DNA of 64,000 nucleotides from Streptomyces sp. WMMB 322 (GCF_900090145.1 NZ_FMHI01000002.1:62001-126000); one strand, 5' to 3'; positions 8,508 to 17,100 are shown, numbered from the stretch's first letter. The notes: generated from the sequence alone by a model not told the origin. Numbers and translations are program-made.

Positions 8508-9095
8508 GTGAGCAACGCAGCACTTGAACGCGCCGAGGCGGCGAAGCTCCCGCAGGACGACATCATCGGCATCCTGCTGACCCAACACGCCCGTATCCGG
8601 GAGTTGTTGGCAGAGGTGCACGTGACGCTGGGCGACGCGAGGCGGGCGAAGTTCGCTGAGCTCAGGGCCCTGTTGGCAGTGCACGAGGCGGCCGAGGAGA
8701 TGATCCTGCGGCCCGTCGCGCGGAGGACCGCGGGAGAGGACGAAGCGGCGGCGCGCAACGCGGAGGAGAGGGAGGCCGAACGGATCCTCGCCGGACTGGA
8801 GCAGATGAACCCGGAACGTTCCCAATTCGAGGCGAAGCTCACGGAGTTCGAGAAGGCCTTCCGCGATCATGCGGACAGTGAGGAGCTGGAGGAGTTCCCC
8901 GCAGTACGCGACGGCTGCTCGCAGGAGCAGCGGCAGAGGATGGGCAGGAGGCTGCTGAGGGCGGAGCGGGCCGCGCCCACGCACCCGCATCCCGCCACGG
9001 CGGGAGCGGCGGCGGCGCAGTGGGCGGCCGCACCCTTCGAGTCGCTCGTGGACCGGGCCAGGGACGCGCTGAGCGGCAGCCGGGCCCCCCGCTGA
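8508..9095 (+). CDS. Hemerythrin HHE-domain protein (paralogue 2)
   Basis: The 195-aa protein is a close paralogue of the one at 1107-1733, with the same VSNAALERAEAA opening, TQHARIRELL and LLAVHEAAEEM metal-ligand segments and APTHPHPA tail. The third ligand region reads DHADSEELEEF, where the first copy has EHAGREEHEEF. A GTG start follows a GGAGGGT site. A di-iron O2- or redox-binding role is expected. The intervening 7 kb carries the CDGSH/iron-enzyme operon and DksA-like gene, so several iron proteins are grouped here. Whether the two copies differ in ligand set or regulation cannot be seen. Confidence 0.88.
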   Translation: MSNAALERAEAAKLPQDDIIGILLTQHARIRELLAEVHVTLGDARRAKFAELRALLAVHEAAEEMILRPVARRTAGEDEAAARNAEEREAERILAGLEQMNPERSQFEAKLTEFEKAFRDHADSEELEEFPAVRDGCSQEQRQRMGRRLLRAERAAPTHPHPATAGAAAAQWAAAPFESLVDRARDALSGSRAPR

Positions 9096-9444
9096 CACGG
9101 GGCGCGCCGGACCGGCCGCCCCCTGCGGCTCCCCGCGGGAGACCCGGGGAGCACGAGCACCAGGACATGACGCCGGCGACGCGGAGAGGCACACGCGCGG
9201 AACCCCGGCACACGTGCGGAGCCGATGCACACGTGCGGAGCCGTCGGCGCATGCCTGCGGCCCCCTCGACGGGCACGGCGTGTGAATCCGGTGCAACGAT
9301 CGGGGAACGACGCGTGCAGCTCCGGTCAAAGAGCCCTGATTGCGGCCGCTTTGCCGCCGTACGTACGGATCGGGCCGCCCGCACCGGTGGTTAGACTCAC
9401 CCGACTGCTAAGAGGGGGACGGGCGCAACCCAGGGAGGAGCTGG
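9096..9444. other. Intergenic region with paired direct repeats and candidate promoter
   Basis: No gene is seen. A 17-base unit (GCACACGTGCGGAGCCG) occurs at 9208-9224 and again at 9227-9243, each copy containing the palindrome CACGTG. A TAGACT hexamer at 9392-9397, about 48 bases before the small membrane gene, fits an actinobacterial -10 element, although no good -35 was found. Confidence 0.45.
9208..9243. repeat. Direct repeat, 2 x 17 bp, containing CACGTG
   Basis: Two identical 17-base units are spaced by AT, giving a 19-base period (nearly two helical turns). This arrangement suits a dimeric or cooperative DNA-binding protein. It lies about 200 bases upstream of the next gene. Confidence 0.5.
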
Positions 9445-9609
9445 ATGGACCAGGCGAAGAAGGTCGCGATCTACGCCCTCGCCGTGTTCGCTCTGTATAC
9501 GATCATCACCTCCCCCGACAGGGCCACGGAACTCGTACACGTCGGGTTCGAGGGGATATCCAGCGCCGCTCACGGACTGGGCAACTTCATGACCGAGGTG
9601 ATCAGGTAG
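9445..9609 (+). CDS. Small membrane protein (54 aa)
   Basis: The peptide starts MDQAKKVAIYALAVFALYTI and then reads SPDRATELVHVGFEGISSAA. One N-terminal membrane helix (residues 6-22) is followed by an amphipathic helix. A strong GGGAGGAG ribosome site precedes the ATG. Near-identical short proteins are widespread in streptomycetes (family knowledge) but have no assigned function. The gene stands alone between a hemerythrin gene and the sigma factor gene. Confidence 0.75.
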   Translation: MDQAKKVAIYALAVFALYTIITSPDRATELVHVGFEGISSAAHGLGNFMTEVIR

Positions 9610-10035
9610 CGCCCTGAGGGCGCCGCTGCCGCTCCCCTTTCACAGCAGGCCCCCAGGTCCGCAGACGCAGCGGCCCTCACCGGCCGGGCAGCCGCCCGCC
9701 CCGTTCAGGTGCCCGCGGACTCCGCACGCCGGGACCTCCTGGCGGGACGCCCCGCCGGGACGTCCCGCCGGCTTTCGGCATTCGGCCCTCGCCCGTCACC
9801 GATGCGAGCGCCCCGTCTCCCCGCGCGCCCGAAGAGCCGGGCACCGCACGGCCCCGCGCGCCGTACGCGGATCCGCGCTCGGCGGCCCCTGCGGGCACCG
9901 GTGAAATTGCTCAACTCCGCACCAACACGGCAATTTACGGTGCTTGCGCACGTTGCACATGTCTTGTGATGCTATGACCGCTTTTGGCCGATGCGTGGAT
10001 CGAAACAGACCCGGACCCGAAGAGGTGGTGGCTGA
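9610..10035. other. Intergenic region upstream of sigma factor gene
   Basis: No coding sequence is supported. The 3' half is less GC-rich and should carry the sigma factor promoter. AAATTGC at 9904-9910 and GCAATTT at 9930-9936 form an inverted repeat with a 19-base spacer. TTGCAC and TATGAC hexamers occur near 9953 and 9973, but their spacing is poor, so the promoter is not assigned. Confidence 0.4.
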
Positions 10036-10827
10036 GTGGCGGCGACCCAGACCCGCGAGAGCCGCAGCGCGGAGGCCCGGGCGCTGACCCAGGAGCTCTT
10101 CGAGCAGCTGGCCGGCCAGAAACCGGGCACCGCCGGACACGAACGGGTGCGCACCGCACTCATCGAGGCCAATCTTCCCCTGGTGCGCTACGTGGCGGCA
10201 CGCTTCCGCAGCCGCAACGAGCCCATGGAGGACGTCGTCCAGGTCGGCACCATCGGACTCATCAACGCCATCGACCGCTTCGACGCCGACCGCGGCGTGC
10301 AGTTCCCGACGTTCGCCATGCCGACGATCATCGGGGAGATCCGGCGGTACTTCCGCGACAACGTCCGCACGGTGCACGTGCCCAGACGCCTGCACGAGAT
10401 GTGGGTGCAGGTCAGCAGCGCGACGGAGGACCTGACCACGGCGCTGGGACGCTCGCCCACCACCACCGAGATCGCGGAGCGTCTGAAGCTCACCGAGGAG
10501 GAGGTGCTCGCCTGCATCGAGGCCGGACGCTCCTACCGCGCAACGTCGTTGGAGGCGGCGCAGGAGCGCGAGGACGGCCTGCCGGGCCTGCTCGACCGCC
10601 TCGGCTACGAGGACCCGGAACTGGACGGCGTCGAACACCGGGACCTCGTAAGGCACCTGCTCGTCCAGCTGCCCGAACGCGAACAGCGCATCCTGCTCCT
10701 GCGCTATTACCGGAACCTGACGCAGTCACAGATCAGCGCCGAGTTGGGTGTGTCCCAAATGCACGTTTCGCGACTTCTGTCACGCAGCTTCGCCCGCCTC
10801 CGGGCCGCAAATCGAATCGAGGCATAA
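10036..10827 (+). CDS. SigB/SigF-family RNA polymerase sigma factor
   Basis: The 263-aa protein contains all sigma regions. Region 2 is [30 protein letters not shown] and [19 protein letters not shown], region 3 follows at about 110-190, and the region 4 helix-turn-helix is [21 protein letters not shown]. This is the SigB/F/G/H family of stress and sporulation sigma factors, generally held by an anti-sigma kinase until released by a STAS antagonist. No anti-sigma gene is adjacent. The GTG start at 10036 follows AGAGGTGG. It lies 200 bases before a second member of the family, which may be under its control. Confidence 0.93.
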   Translation: MAATQTRESRSAEARALTQELFEQLAGQKPGTAGHERVRTALIEANLPLVRYVAARFRSRNEPMEDVVQVGTIGLINAIDRFDADRGVQFPTFAMPTIIGEIRRYFRDNVRTVHVPRRLHEMWVQVSSATEDLTTALGRSPTTTEIAERLKLTEEEVLACIEAGRSYRATSLEAAQEREDGLPGLLDRLGYEDPELDGVEHRDLVRHLLVQLPEREQRILLLRYYRNLTQSQISAELGVSQMHVSRLLSRSFARLRAANRIEA

Positions 10828-10932
10828 CCGAGCAGAGTGAGGCAAGTTGGCGACCCAACTTCCTCAGCTGTGCAGTTTTATCGACATGGGGCTACGTCGC
10901 GTTGCCTACTTGTGACATTCTGCAAGAGCTGC

Positions 10933-10958
10933 GTTTGACGCGACGGCGCTTCCGGTAT
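10933..10958 (+). promoter_or_regulatory. Candidate SigB-type promoter
   Basis: GTTT at 10933-10936 and CGGTAT ending at 10958 are separated by 16 bases. This differs at one position from the streptomycete SigB consensus (GNNT, 14-16 bases, GGGTAC/T). It lies 68 bases before the second sigma factor gene, so that gene may be controlled by a SigB-type factor, possibly the one just upstream or itself. Confidence 0.5.
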
Positions 10959-11025
10959 GCAGGGGGAGGTGCCTCCCTCACACGAGGGCGCCGCTGCGAA
11001 CCGTCCGCGACCTCAAGGGGGTGGC

Positions 11026-11886
11026 ATGTCCGTAGAACTGGGCAGCTCGAAGGTGCTCATCGAGAACACGACCGACGACGTCGACGCCTTGGGAACCCCC
11101 GAGGCCCCCGCAGACCACGATGCCATCGACACGCGCACCCTCTCGCGCTCGCTCTTCCTGCGGCTCGCCACGCTCGACAAAGACAGCACGGAGCGCACCT
11201 ACGTGCGCGACACACTCATCGAGCTCAACCTGCCCCTCGTGAGGTATGCCGCGGCGCGCTTCCGCAGCCGCAACGAGCCCATGGAGGACATCGTCCAGGT
11301 CGGCACGATCGGCCTGATCAAGGCGATCGACCGCTTCGACGCCGAGCGCGGCGTGGAGTTCCCGACGTTCGCCATGCCGACGGTGGTCGGCGAGATCAAG
11401 CGCTTCTTCCGCGACACATCCTGGTCGGTGCGGGTCCCGCGGCGGCTTCAGGAGCTGCGCCTGGCGCTCACGAAGGCGAGCGACGAGCTGTCGCAGACGC
11501 TGGACCGCTCTCCGACCGTCCCCGAACTCGCCCACGCCCTCGGGGTGTCGGAGGAGGACGTGGTCGACGGGCTGGCCGTCGGAAACGCCTACACCGCCTC
11601 CTCCCTGGACTCCCCCGCACTGGAGGAGGACGGCGGCGAGGGCTCGCTCGCGGACCGGCTCGGCTACGAGGACAGCGCGCTGGAGGGCGTGGAGTACCGC
11701 GAGTCGCTCAAGCCGCTGCTCGCCAAACTCCCCCCGCGCGAGCGGCAGATCATCATGCTTCGCTTCTTCGCCAACATGACGCAGTCACAGATCGGCGAGG
11801 AGGTCGGCATCTCGCAGATGCACGTCTCGCGACTGCTGACGCGCACGCTCGCGCAGCTGCGTGAGGGGCTGATCGCGGAGGAGTGA
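11026..11886 (+). CDS. SigB/SigF-family RNA polymerase sigma factor
   Basis: The 286-aa protein has an extra acidic N-terminal extension of about 60 residues. Region 2 is nearly identical to that of the previous gene (NLPLVRY, then RSRNEPMED), followed by [19 protein letters not shown], and region 4 is [21 protein letters not shown]. The ATG follows a CAAGGGGGT ribosome site. The previous gene is a diverged paralogue, so the pair looks like a tandem duplication. A candidate SigB-type promoter lies directly upstream. A 9-bp hairpin follows the stop. No anti-sigma partner is adjacent. Confidence 0.93.
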   Translation: MSVELGSSKVLIENTTDDVDALGTPEAPADHDAIDTRTLSRSLFLRLATLDKDSTERTYVRDTLIELNLPLVRYAAARFRSRNEPMEDIVQVGTIGLIKAIDRFDAERGVEFPTFAMPTVVGEIKRFFRDTSWSVRVPRRLQELRLALTKASDELSQTLDRSPTVPELAHALGVSEEDVVDGLAVGNAYTASSLDSPALEEDGGEGSLADRLGYEDSALEGVEYRESLKPLLAKLPPRERQIIMLRFFANMTQSQIGEEVGISQMHVSRLLTRTLAQLREGLIAEE

Positions 11887-11905
11887 GCGCCGGCGCGTGC
11901 GCTCC

Positions 11906-11932
11906 GCCCGTACGCGCCGGTGACGTACGGGC
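11906..11932 (+). terminator. Hairpin after sigma factor gene
   Basis: GCCCGTACG and CGTACGGGC form a perfect 9-bp stem around a 9-base loop, 20 bases after the stop codon and before a convergent gene. There is no T tract, which is common for actinobacterial terminators. Confidence 0.5.
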
Positions 11933-12057
11933 CGCCCTTCGCGCCGCACGCCGGGCGGAAGGGCCCGGCGGCCGGCGCGGCCACGGCGCTACGGCACCAA
12001 AGGAACGCGGGCCGGGAAAAGGGGCCGGGGACGCGAGTACGGAAGGAACGGGCTCGG

Positions 12058-12282
12058 TCAGGCCACGGCCAGATAGACCGCGGCCGCGACGACCGCGATG
12101 CCGGCGACGACAGCGAGAACGATCCCCATCCGTGGGCCGGAGGAGGACATCTCCGGTGCGCCGTGTCGCTGTGCGCCCGCGCCGCCGCTCTCCTCGTCGA
12201 CGAACGCGCGGAACATCTGGGTGCTGCCGGCCGCGTCCTGGGACGGGTCCGGGCCTTGCGGTGCATGCGGGTTGTGAGCCAT
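12058..12282 (-). CDS. Small tail-anchored membrane protein (74 aa)
   Basis: The protein opens MAHNPHAPQGPDPSQDAAGS, continues with an acidic FRAFVDEESGG segment and ends in one membrane helix (MGIVLAVVAGIAVVAAAVYL). The layout suggests a tail-anchored or bitopic protein with a short cytoplasmic N-terminus. The ATG at 12282 has no clear ribosome site, so leaderless translation is possible. It is convergent with the sigma factor gene. The MAHNPHAPQGPDPSQ motif is typical of a conserved streptomycete family of unknown function. Confidence 0.7.
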   Translation of the reverse strand: MAHNPHAPQGPDPSQDAAGSTQMFRAFVDEESGGAGAQRHGAPEMSSSGPRMGIVLAVVAGIAVVAAAVYLAVA

Positions 12283-12407
12283 AGGGCAGGACGATAGCGA
12301 ACGCCCTGAGGGCGGGGACAGCCCCGGCCCGGCGGTCAGGACCGGAAGGGGACCCCGGAAACCACGGCTCTTTGCTGATTCTTTGCCTCCGCTTGCGCCC
12401 TGATCAT

Positions 12408-12450
12408 TTGCGTACGGCAACTGCCGCAAATTATAGTTGCCCAAAGCAAC
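12408..12450 (+). promoter_or_regulatory. Promoter with two MarR-like operator dyads
   Basis: TTGCGT at 12408-12413 and TATAGT at 12432-12437 form a good -35/-10 pair with an 18-base spacer. Overlapping them are two short dyads, TTGC-N5-GCAA (12408-12420) and GTTGC-N5-GCAAC (12436-12450). This is the usual layout for MarR-family autoregulation. The MarR reading frame downstream is broken, so the promoter may now be unrepressed or controlled by a paralogue. Confidence 0.6.
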
Positions 12451-12599
12451 GATTCCTCGACAACGGTGTCCGTACGGGCCGCACCCAGCGAATATGAGGG
12501 CCCGGCCCGGAACCCGGACCGGGCCCGGCTGCGTCCGGCGGGAGCCCGTACACGGGCCGCGGGGACATCCGACCGGCCGCCCCCGCCACGGTGTTGACG

Positions 12600-12918
12600 C
12601 ATCTTCACACCGGACGAGATGCGTATGGGTCGTCTCGCGGAGCCGATGGCGGTAGACATGTCTGTCACCAGGCGCCACGTCGCACGCGGTGGTGCGCGGG
12701 TGGATCGAGCGCGCCCGGCCCGCGGGGACGGACGCGCCCGGCTGCCGCGCCTCACCGAGCGGGGCGCCCGACAACTGGACACGCTCTCCGAGGCCACGAC
12801 CGGACCCTGGAGGGCTTCTTCACGACTGGACCGAGGAGACCGGGGAGGACATCGCACGCTGAAGGAGATGCCGGGACGCCCGCGGGGAGGCTTCGAAGAC
12901 CGCCGCGCCCCGGTCGCG
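12600..12918 (+). pseudogene. Decayed MarR-family regulator (multiple frameshifts)
   Basis: MarR winged-helix pieces occur in order but in three different frames. MRMGRLAEPMAVDMSVTRRHV begins at 12619; VRGWIERARPAG follows in another frame near 12690; LPRLTERGARQLDTLSEA returns to the first frame at 12740-12790; TLEGFF, then DWTEETGEDIAR, occupy two further frames near 12807-12865; LKEMPGRPRGGFEDRRAP closes at 12860-12915. At least four frameshifts are needed to join them, and the N-terminal third of a normal MarR protein is absent or unrecognisable. It lies just before an exporter gene, the usual target of a MarR repressor. A dead gene is far more likely than programmed frameshifting. Confidence 0.72.
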
Positions 12919-13089
12919 GCGGGGCGGCACCCGCCGGCCCGGACGGCGGAGCCCTGGGACGGCACGGCCGGCCCGGCCCGTACAGCCACCGGCCGCAGCG
13001 AGCGGAGCAACGGCATCGACCGCGGCTTTCGCGGCGACCACAGCAGACGAAGAGACACTGCACCGCACTGAAGAAGAGTTAGGGAAAGA

Positions 13090-15621
13090 ATGGCCACGAC
13101 CACACCATCCGGTGTGCAGGGCGCCGGCTCCGGAGGCGGGGTGGGCGACGCTTCGCAGAACCACGCGTCAGCCTCCTCCGGACCGGGGGGCGCCGCGCCC
13201 ATGACGCACCGGCAGATCATGGAGGCGCTGTCCGGGCTGCTGCTCGGCATGTTCGTCGCCATCCTGTCCTCGACGATCGTCGCCAACGCTCTGCCCAAGA
13301 TCGTCTCGGATCTCGGGGGCGGGCAGAGCTCGTACACCTGGGTGGTGACGGCGTCGCTGCTGACCATGACCGCGTCGACCCCGCTGTGGGGCAAGCTCGC
13401 GGACCTGTTCAGCAAGAAGGCGCTGATACAGACGGCCATCGTCGTCTTCGTGCTCGCCTCGGCCAGCGCCGGTCTCGCGCAGGACACGAGCATGCTGATC
13501 GCCTCACGTGCAGTGCAGGGCATAGGCATGGGCGGCATCTCCGCCCTGACCCAGACCGTGATCGCCGCGATGATCTCCCCGCGGCAGCGCGGCCGTTACA
13601 CCGGCTACATCGGCGCGTCCTTCGCCGTCGCGATGGTGAGCGGGCCGCTGCTGGGCGGTGTCATCACCGACACCGACTGGCTGGGCTGGCGCTGGTGCTT
13701 CTACGCGGGCATCCCGTTCGCCGTCATCGCACTGCTGCTGCTGCAGAAGACGCTCCACCTGCCGGTGATCAAACGCAAGGTGAAGATCGACTGGGCCGGC
13801 GCCCTCCTCGTCGCGTCGGCGGCCTCGCTGCTGCTGGTCTGGGTGACGTTCGCCGGCGACAAGTACGCCTGGCTGTCGTGGGAGAGCTACGCGATGGTCG
13901 GCGGTTCGCTGGCGCTGACCCTGCTCTTCGTCCTCGTCGAGTCCAGGGCGAAGGAACCGATCATCCCGCTCAGGCTCTTCCGCAACCGCACCATCGCGCT
14001 GACGTCGCTGGCGTCCATGTTCGTCGGCATCGCGATGTTCGGCGCGACGGTCTACCTCAGCCAGTACTTCCAGCTGGCGCGCGGCGAATCGCCCACGATG
14101 GCGGGCGTCATGACGATCCCGATGATTCTCGGGATGTTCCTCTCCACGACCCTCTCCGGGCTGGTCATCAGCCGTACGGGCAAGTGGAAGATCTGGCTCT
14201 GCTCCGGCGGAGTGCTGCTGACCGCGGGCCTCGGCCTGCTGGGGACGATGCGGCACGACACCGAGTACTGGCATCTGGCGCTCTACATGGGCGGAGTGGG
14301 CGTCGGCGTCGGCATGATGATGCAGAACCTCGTCCTCGCCACCCAGAACCAGGTGGAGGCCACGGACCTCGGCGCGGCCAGCTCGTCGGTGAACTTCTTC
14401 CGCTCGCTCGGCGGTGCCGTGGGTGTCTCCGTGCTCGGCGCGGTCCTCGCCCACCGCATCTCGGACTACGTCGACGACGGCCTGGACAGGCTGGGCGTGC
14501 AGCACGGCGGCCCGACAGGCGGCGCCGGCAGCGAGATCCCCGACCTCGCGAAGCTTCCCGCACCGGTGCGCGACGTCATCGAGTCCGCGTACGGGCACGG
14601 CATAGGCGACATCTACCTGTACGCGGCTCCCGTGGCGCTGCTGGGCCTGCTGCTGGTGCTGTGCGTGAAGGAGGTGCCGCTCAAGACGAAGCCGGGCATG
14701 AGCCACGGCGAGTCCGCCACCGGGGAACTCCTCCAGCAGGACGCCGCGTTCGCGGGCGGAGCGGCCCCCCAGGGCGACGCCGGCGACTTCATCCCGCCGG
14801 GATACCAGCCCGCGGAACCCGGCCCCACCGACGCCGACGAGCCCCTGGCCGGCACCCCGCACTGCGTGCTCGGCACCGTCCGGAACGCGGAGGGCAAAGG
14901 GGTGCCGCGCGCCGCCGTGACGCTCATCTCGCTGAGCGGGCGTCAGCTCGGCCGGTCGGTGGCGCGGGCGGACGGCCGCTACGGCATGGACACCCCCGGG
15001 CCCGGGACCTACGTCCTGATCGCCGCCGCCGACGGCCACCAGCCGCAGGCGACGACGCTCACCGTCGGCGACGAGCCGCTGAGCCACGACGTGCTGCTGG
15101 CGGCCACCAGCGGTCTCGCGGGGCGTGTACGCGGCTCGGGCGACGGGCAGCCGGTGCGCTCGGCGATGGTCGTCGTCACGGACGAGCGCGGCGAGGTGCT
15201 GGCCACCGGACGCACCGGTGAGCGCGGCGAGTTCGCCTTCGACGAGCTGGTCACCGGGACGTTCACCCTGGCAGTCAACGCGCCCGGTTTCCGGCCCGTC
15301 GCCCGGCCCGTGGACATCGAGGGGCAGGGCATCACCCGCATCGACGTCGAGCTGCAGGCAGGCGCCCGCGTGCAGGGCGTCATCCGAGCCGGTGTCGACG
15401 CCAGTCCGCTCGCGGACGCGCGGGTGACGCTCGTAGACGCGGCGGGGAACGTCGTCGCCACCGCCACGACCGGTGAGGACGGCGCATACGGCTTCACGGA
15501 CCTCGACGCGGGCGAGTACTCGATCATCGCCAGCGGCTACCCGCCGGTGGCCAGCGCGCTGAGTGTCGACGGCAGCGGTCCGGACTCCCACGACATCGAG
15601 CTGCACCACCCGGACGAGTGA
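13090..15621 (+). CDS. EmrB/QacA-type MFS exporter with C-terminal carboxypeptidase-regulatory-like domains
   Basis: The 843-aa protein has a drug:H+ antiporter-2 (14-helix) core from residue 45 to about 540. Motifs include LPKIVSDLGG after helix 1, GKLADLFSKK (motif A), RAVQGIGMGG (motif B) and GPLLGGVI (motif C). After a linker, three carboxypeptidase-regulatory-like (Ig-fold) domains follow at about 600-680, 683-760 and 765-840, each with a GVPRA or DARV opening and a DGRYG, RGEFAF or DGAYGF segment. The C-terminal part should lie in the cytoplasm. The YceI gene 270 bases downstream starts with the same kind of domain. A decayed MarR gene and its promoter lie upstream. The cargo is unknown. 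Confidence 0.9.
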   Translation: MATTTPSGVQGAGSGGGVGDASQNHASASSGPGGAAPMTHRQIMEALSGLLLGMFVAILSSTIVANALPKIVSDLGGGQSSYTWVVTASLLTMTASTPLWGKLADLFSKKALIQTAIVVFVLASASAGLAQDTSMLIASRAVQGIGMGGISALTQTVIAAMISPRQRGRYTGYIGASFAVAMVSGPLLGGVITDTDWLGWRWCFYAGIPFAVIALLLLQKTLHLPVIKRKVKIDWAGALLVASAASLLLVWVTFAGDKYAWLSWESYAMVGGSLALTLLFVLVESRAKEPIIPLRLFRNRTIALTSLASMFVGIAMFGATVYLSQYFQLARGESPTMAGVMTIPMILGMFLSTTLSGLVISRTGKWKIWLCSGGVLLTAGLGLLGTMRHDTEYWHLALYMGGVGVGVGMMMQNLVLATQNQVEATDLGAASSSVNFFRSLGGAVGVSVLGAVLAHRISDYVDDGLDRLGVQHGGPTGGAGSEIPDLAKLPAPVRDVIESAYGHGIGDIYLYAAPVALLGLLLVLCVKEVPLKTKPGMSHGESATGELLQQDAAFAGGAAPQGDAGDFIPPGYQPAEPGPTDADEPLAGTPHCVLGTVRNAEGKGVPRAAVTLISLSGRQLGRSVARADGRYGMDTPGPGTYVLIAAADGHQPQATTLTVGDEPLSHDVLLAATSGLAGRVRGSGDGQPVRSAMVVVTDERGEVLATGRTGERGEFAFDELVTGTFTLAVNAPGFRPVARPVDIEGQGITRIDVELQAGARVQGVIRAGVDASPLADARVTLVDAAGNVVATATTGEDGAYGFTDLDAGEYSIIASGYPPVASALSVDGSGPDSHDIELHHPDE

Positions 15622-15633
15622 GACCCGTCCCGT

Positions 15634-15673
15634 CGTCCGGGCGCCCCTGAGCGGTTCACGGGGTGCCCGGACG
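15634..15673 (+). terminator. Strong hairpin terminator after exporter gene
   Basis: CGTCCGGGCGCCCC pairs with GGGGTGCCCGGACG (14 positions, one G-T wobble) around a 12-base loop, starting 13 bases after the stop codon. It should end most exporter transcripts, so YceI may need its own promoter. Confidence 0.65.
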
Positions 15674-15892
15674 GCCGGAAGCGGCGCGGAAGAGACACAA
15701 AGCGGACGCCGCCCGCGCACGGGACCAAGAGGTGCGCGGAGCCGAACCGGAAGATCCCGCAACGCACTTCCCGCGTCGGCGACGCGGAAGGAAGACTGAC
15801 CCGGGGCGCCGGGCGGGACGCCCCCGGTTCCCGGGTTCGTCACGGGGCGGGCCGGACAGACCGGGCCCGAGCGAGAAGGAGCGAATCGACAG

Positions 15893-16723
15893 ATGGCAGG
15901 CGCAGGCGTACGGGCGCAGATCCACACCCGTGAAGGGTGGCCGGTACAGCACGCCGTGCTGACCGTCACCGACATGACGGGAGTTCAGGTCCTCCGTGTC
16001 GAAGCCGACGAGGACGGCCTCGCACAGAGCGAGGAGGCACTGCCCGCGGGCCCGTACACGGTGATCGCCACCGCTGTCGGCTATGCGCCCGCCGCCGCCA
16101 CGGCGCTGGTCACCGCCTCCGGCAGAGCGGACCTGGGGACGCTCGTACTCGTACGGCAGGGAGGCACCGAACTCCCGCCGCCCGGCCCGTGGACCGTCGA
16201 CCCCGTCCACTCGACGGTGGGTGCCACGGCGCAGCACCTGGGGATATCCAGCGTGCACGGCCGCTTCACCGACTTCCAGGCCCGCATCGAGATCGACGAG
16301 GAGCCCGAGAAGTCCTCGGTGGAGGCCGTCATCCAGGCCGCGAGCATCGACACGGGCAACAGCATCCGTGACGCGCATCTGCGCTCGGAGGACTTCCTGA
16401 ACGTCGAGCGCCACCCGCAGCTGACCTACCGCAGCCACGCCGTCGAGCCGGCGGGCACCGACCGCTGGACGGTGCACGGCTGGCTGGCGATGCACGGAGT
16501 CGTACGGGACGTCTCGCTGAACCTGACGTACCTGGGATACGGGCCCGACCCGTGGGGAGGCACGAGGGCCGCCTTCCGCGCGACGGCTGAGCTGAAGCGC
16601 GAGGAGTTCGCGATGAACTACAACCAGATCCTGGCGGCCGGCATCGCGGCGATCGGCACGAAGCTCAGGATCGAGCTGGACGTGCAGGCGGTGCAGGGCG
16701 AGGAGCTGCCGGACCTCGCTTAG
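15893..16723 (+). CDS. YceI-family protein with N-terminal carboxypeptidase-regulatory-like domain
   Basis: The 276-aa protein has two parts. Residues 1-95 are an Ig-like carboxypeptidase-regulatory domain (GWPVQHAVLTVTDMTG, then LPAGPYTVIATAVGYAPA). Residues 97-276 are the YceI lipocalin-like barrel (WTVDPVHSTVGATAQHLGIS, SIRDAHLRSEDFLNVERHP, LNLTYLGYG). YceI barrels bind isoprenoid lipids. There is no signal peptide, unlike E. coli YceI. GAGAAGGAG precedes the ATG. The shared N-terminal domain and adjacency link it to the exporter upstream, perhaps as a substrate-handling partner. That link is inference. Confidence 0.88.
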   Translation: MAGAGVRAQIHTREGWPVQHAVLTVTDMTGVQVLRVEADEDGLAQSEEALPAGPYTVIATAVGYAPAAATALVTASGRADLGTLVLVRQGGTELPPPGPWTVDPVHSTVGATAQHLGISSVHGRFTDFQARIEIDEEPEKSSVEAVIQAASIDTGNSIRDAHLRSEDFLNVERHPQLTYRSHAVEPAGTDRWTVHGWLAMHGVVRDVSLNLTYLGYGPDPWGGTRAAFRATAELKREEFAMNYNQILAAGIAAIGTKLRIELDVQAVQGEELPDLA

Positions 16724-16736
16724 GGGCGGCCCCGTC

Positions 16737-16790
16737 GCGGCAACGCCCTGGGCGGCAACGCCTCTGGTCGGCAACGCCTCTGGGTGCGGC
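16737..16790. repeat. Short tandem repeat (CGGCAACGCC units)
   Basis: Three units of about 16 bases beginning CGGCAACGCC follow the YceI stop codon directly. They are non-coding. A GGGCC-rich simple repeat follows at 16811-16833. Confidence 0.45.
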
Positions 16791-16961
16791 AGCCGTCCCT
16801 GGCCTGGACCGGGCCGGGCCGGGCCGGGCGGGGCGGCCGAGGACATGCGGACCGCAGCGGTCCGCCGCGTTCCCTCCAACACGCGGACGCCGACGCTGAG
16901 TCGAGGACGCAGCAGTGACGCCGCGTCGGGACCGCCTGCGGTGCTGACAACAGCCGAGGGG

Positions 16962-17030
16962 CTGTGAACGGTCAAGTGGCGGTGAACGGTCGAGGGGCTG
17001 TGAACGGTCGAGCGACTGTGAACGTCCGGA
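16962..17030. repeat. 18-base tandem repeat, about 3.5 copies
   Basis: Units of the form CTGTGAACGGTCGAGSGR recur at an 18-base period. They are non-coding and lie between convergent genes. Such repeats are prone to copy-number change and could serve as strain markers. Confidence 0.55.
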
Positions 17031-17100
17031 GGCCCGGGAACGCCGGCGACGCGGCGGCGGTCCGGGCCCGGGAGCGGGAACGCGCGTCCTGGGAACGGCT

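Noticed and set aside
9984..11864. 626-codon frame overlapping both sigma factor genes
   Set aside because: It runs through both sigma genes in another frame and is a shadow. The sigma frames carry full region 2 and 4 motifs.
13504..15975. Long open frame on the minus strand opposite the exporter gene
   Set aside because: No recognisable domain; the exporter on the plus strand has full MFS motifs.
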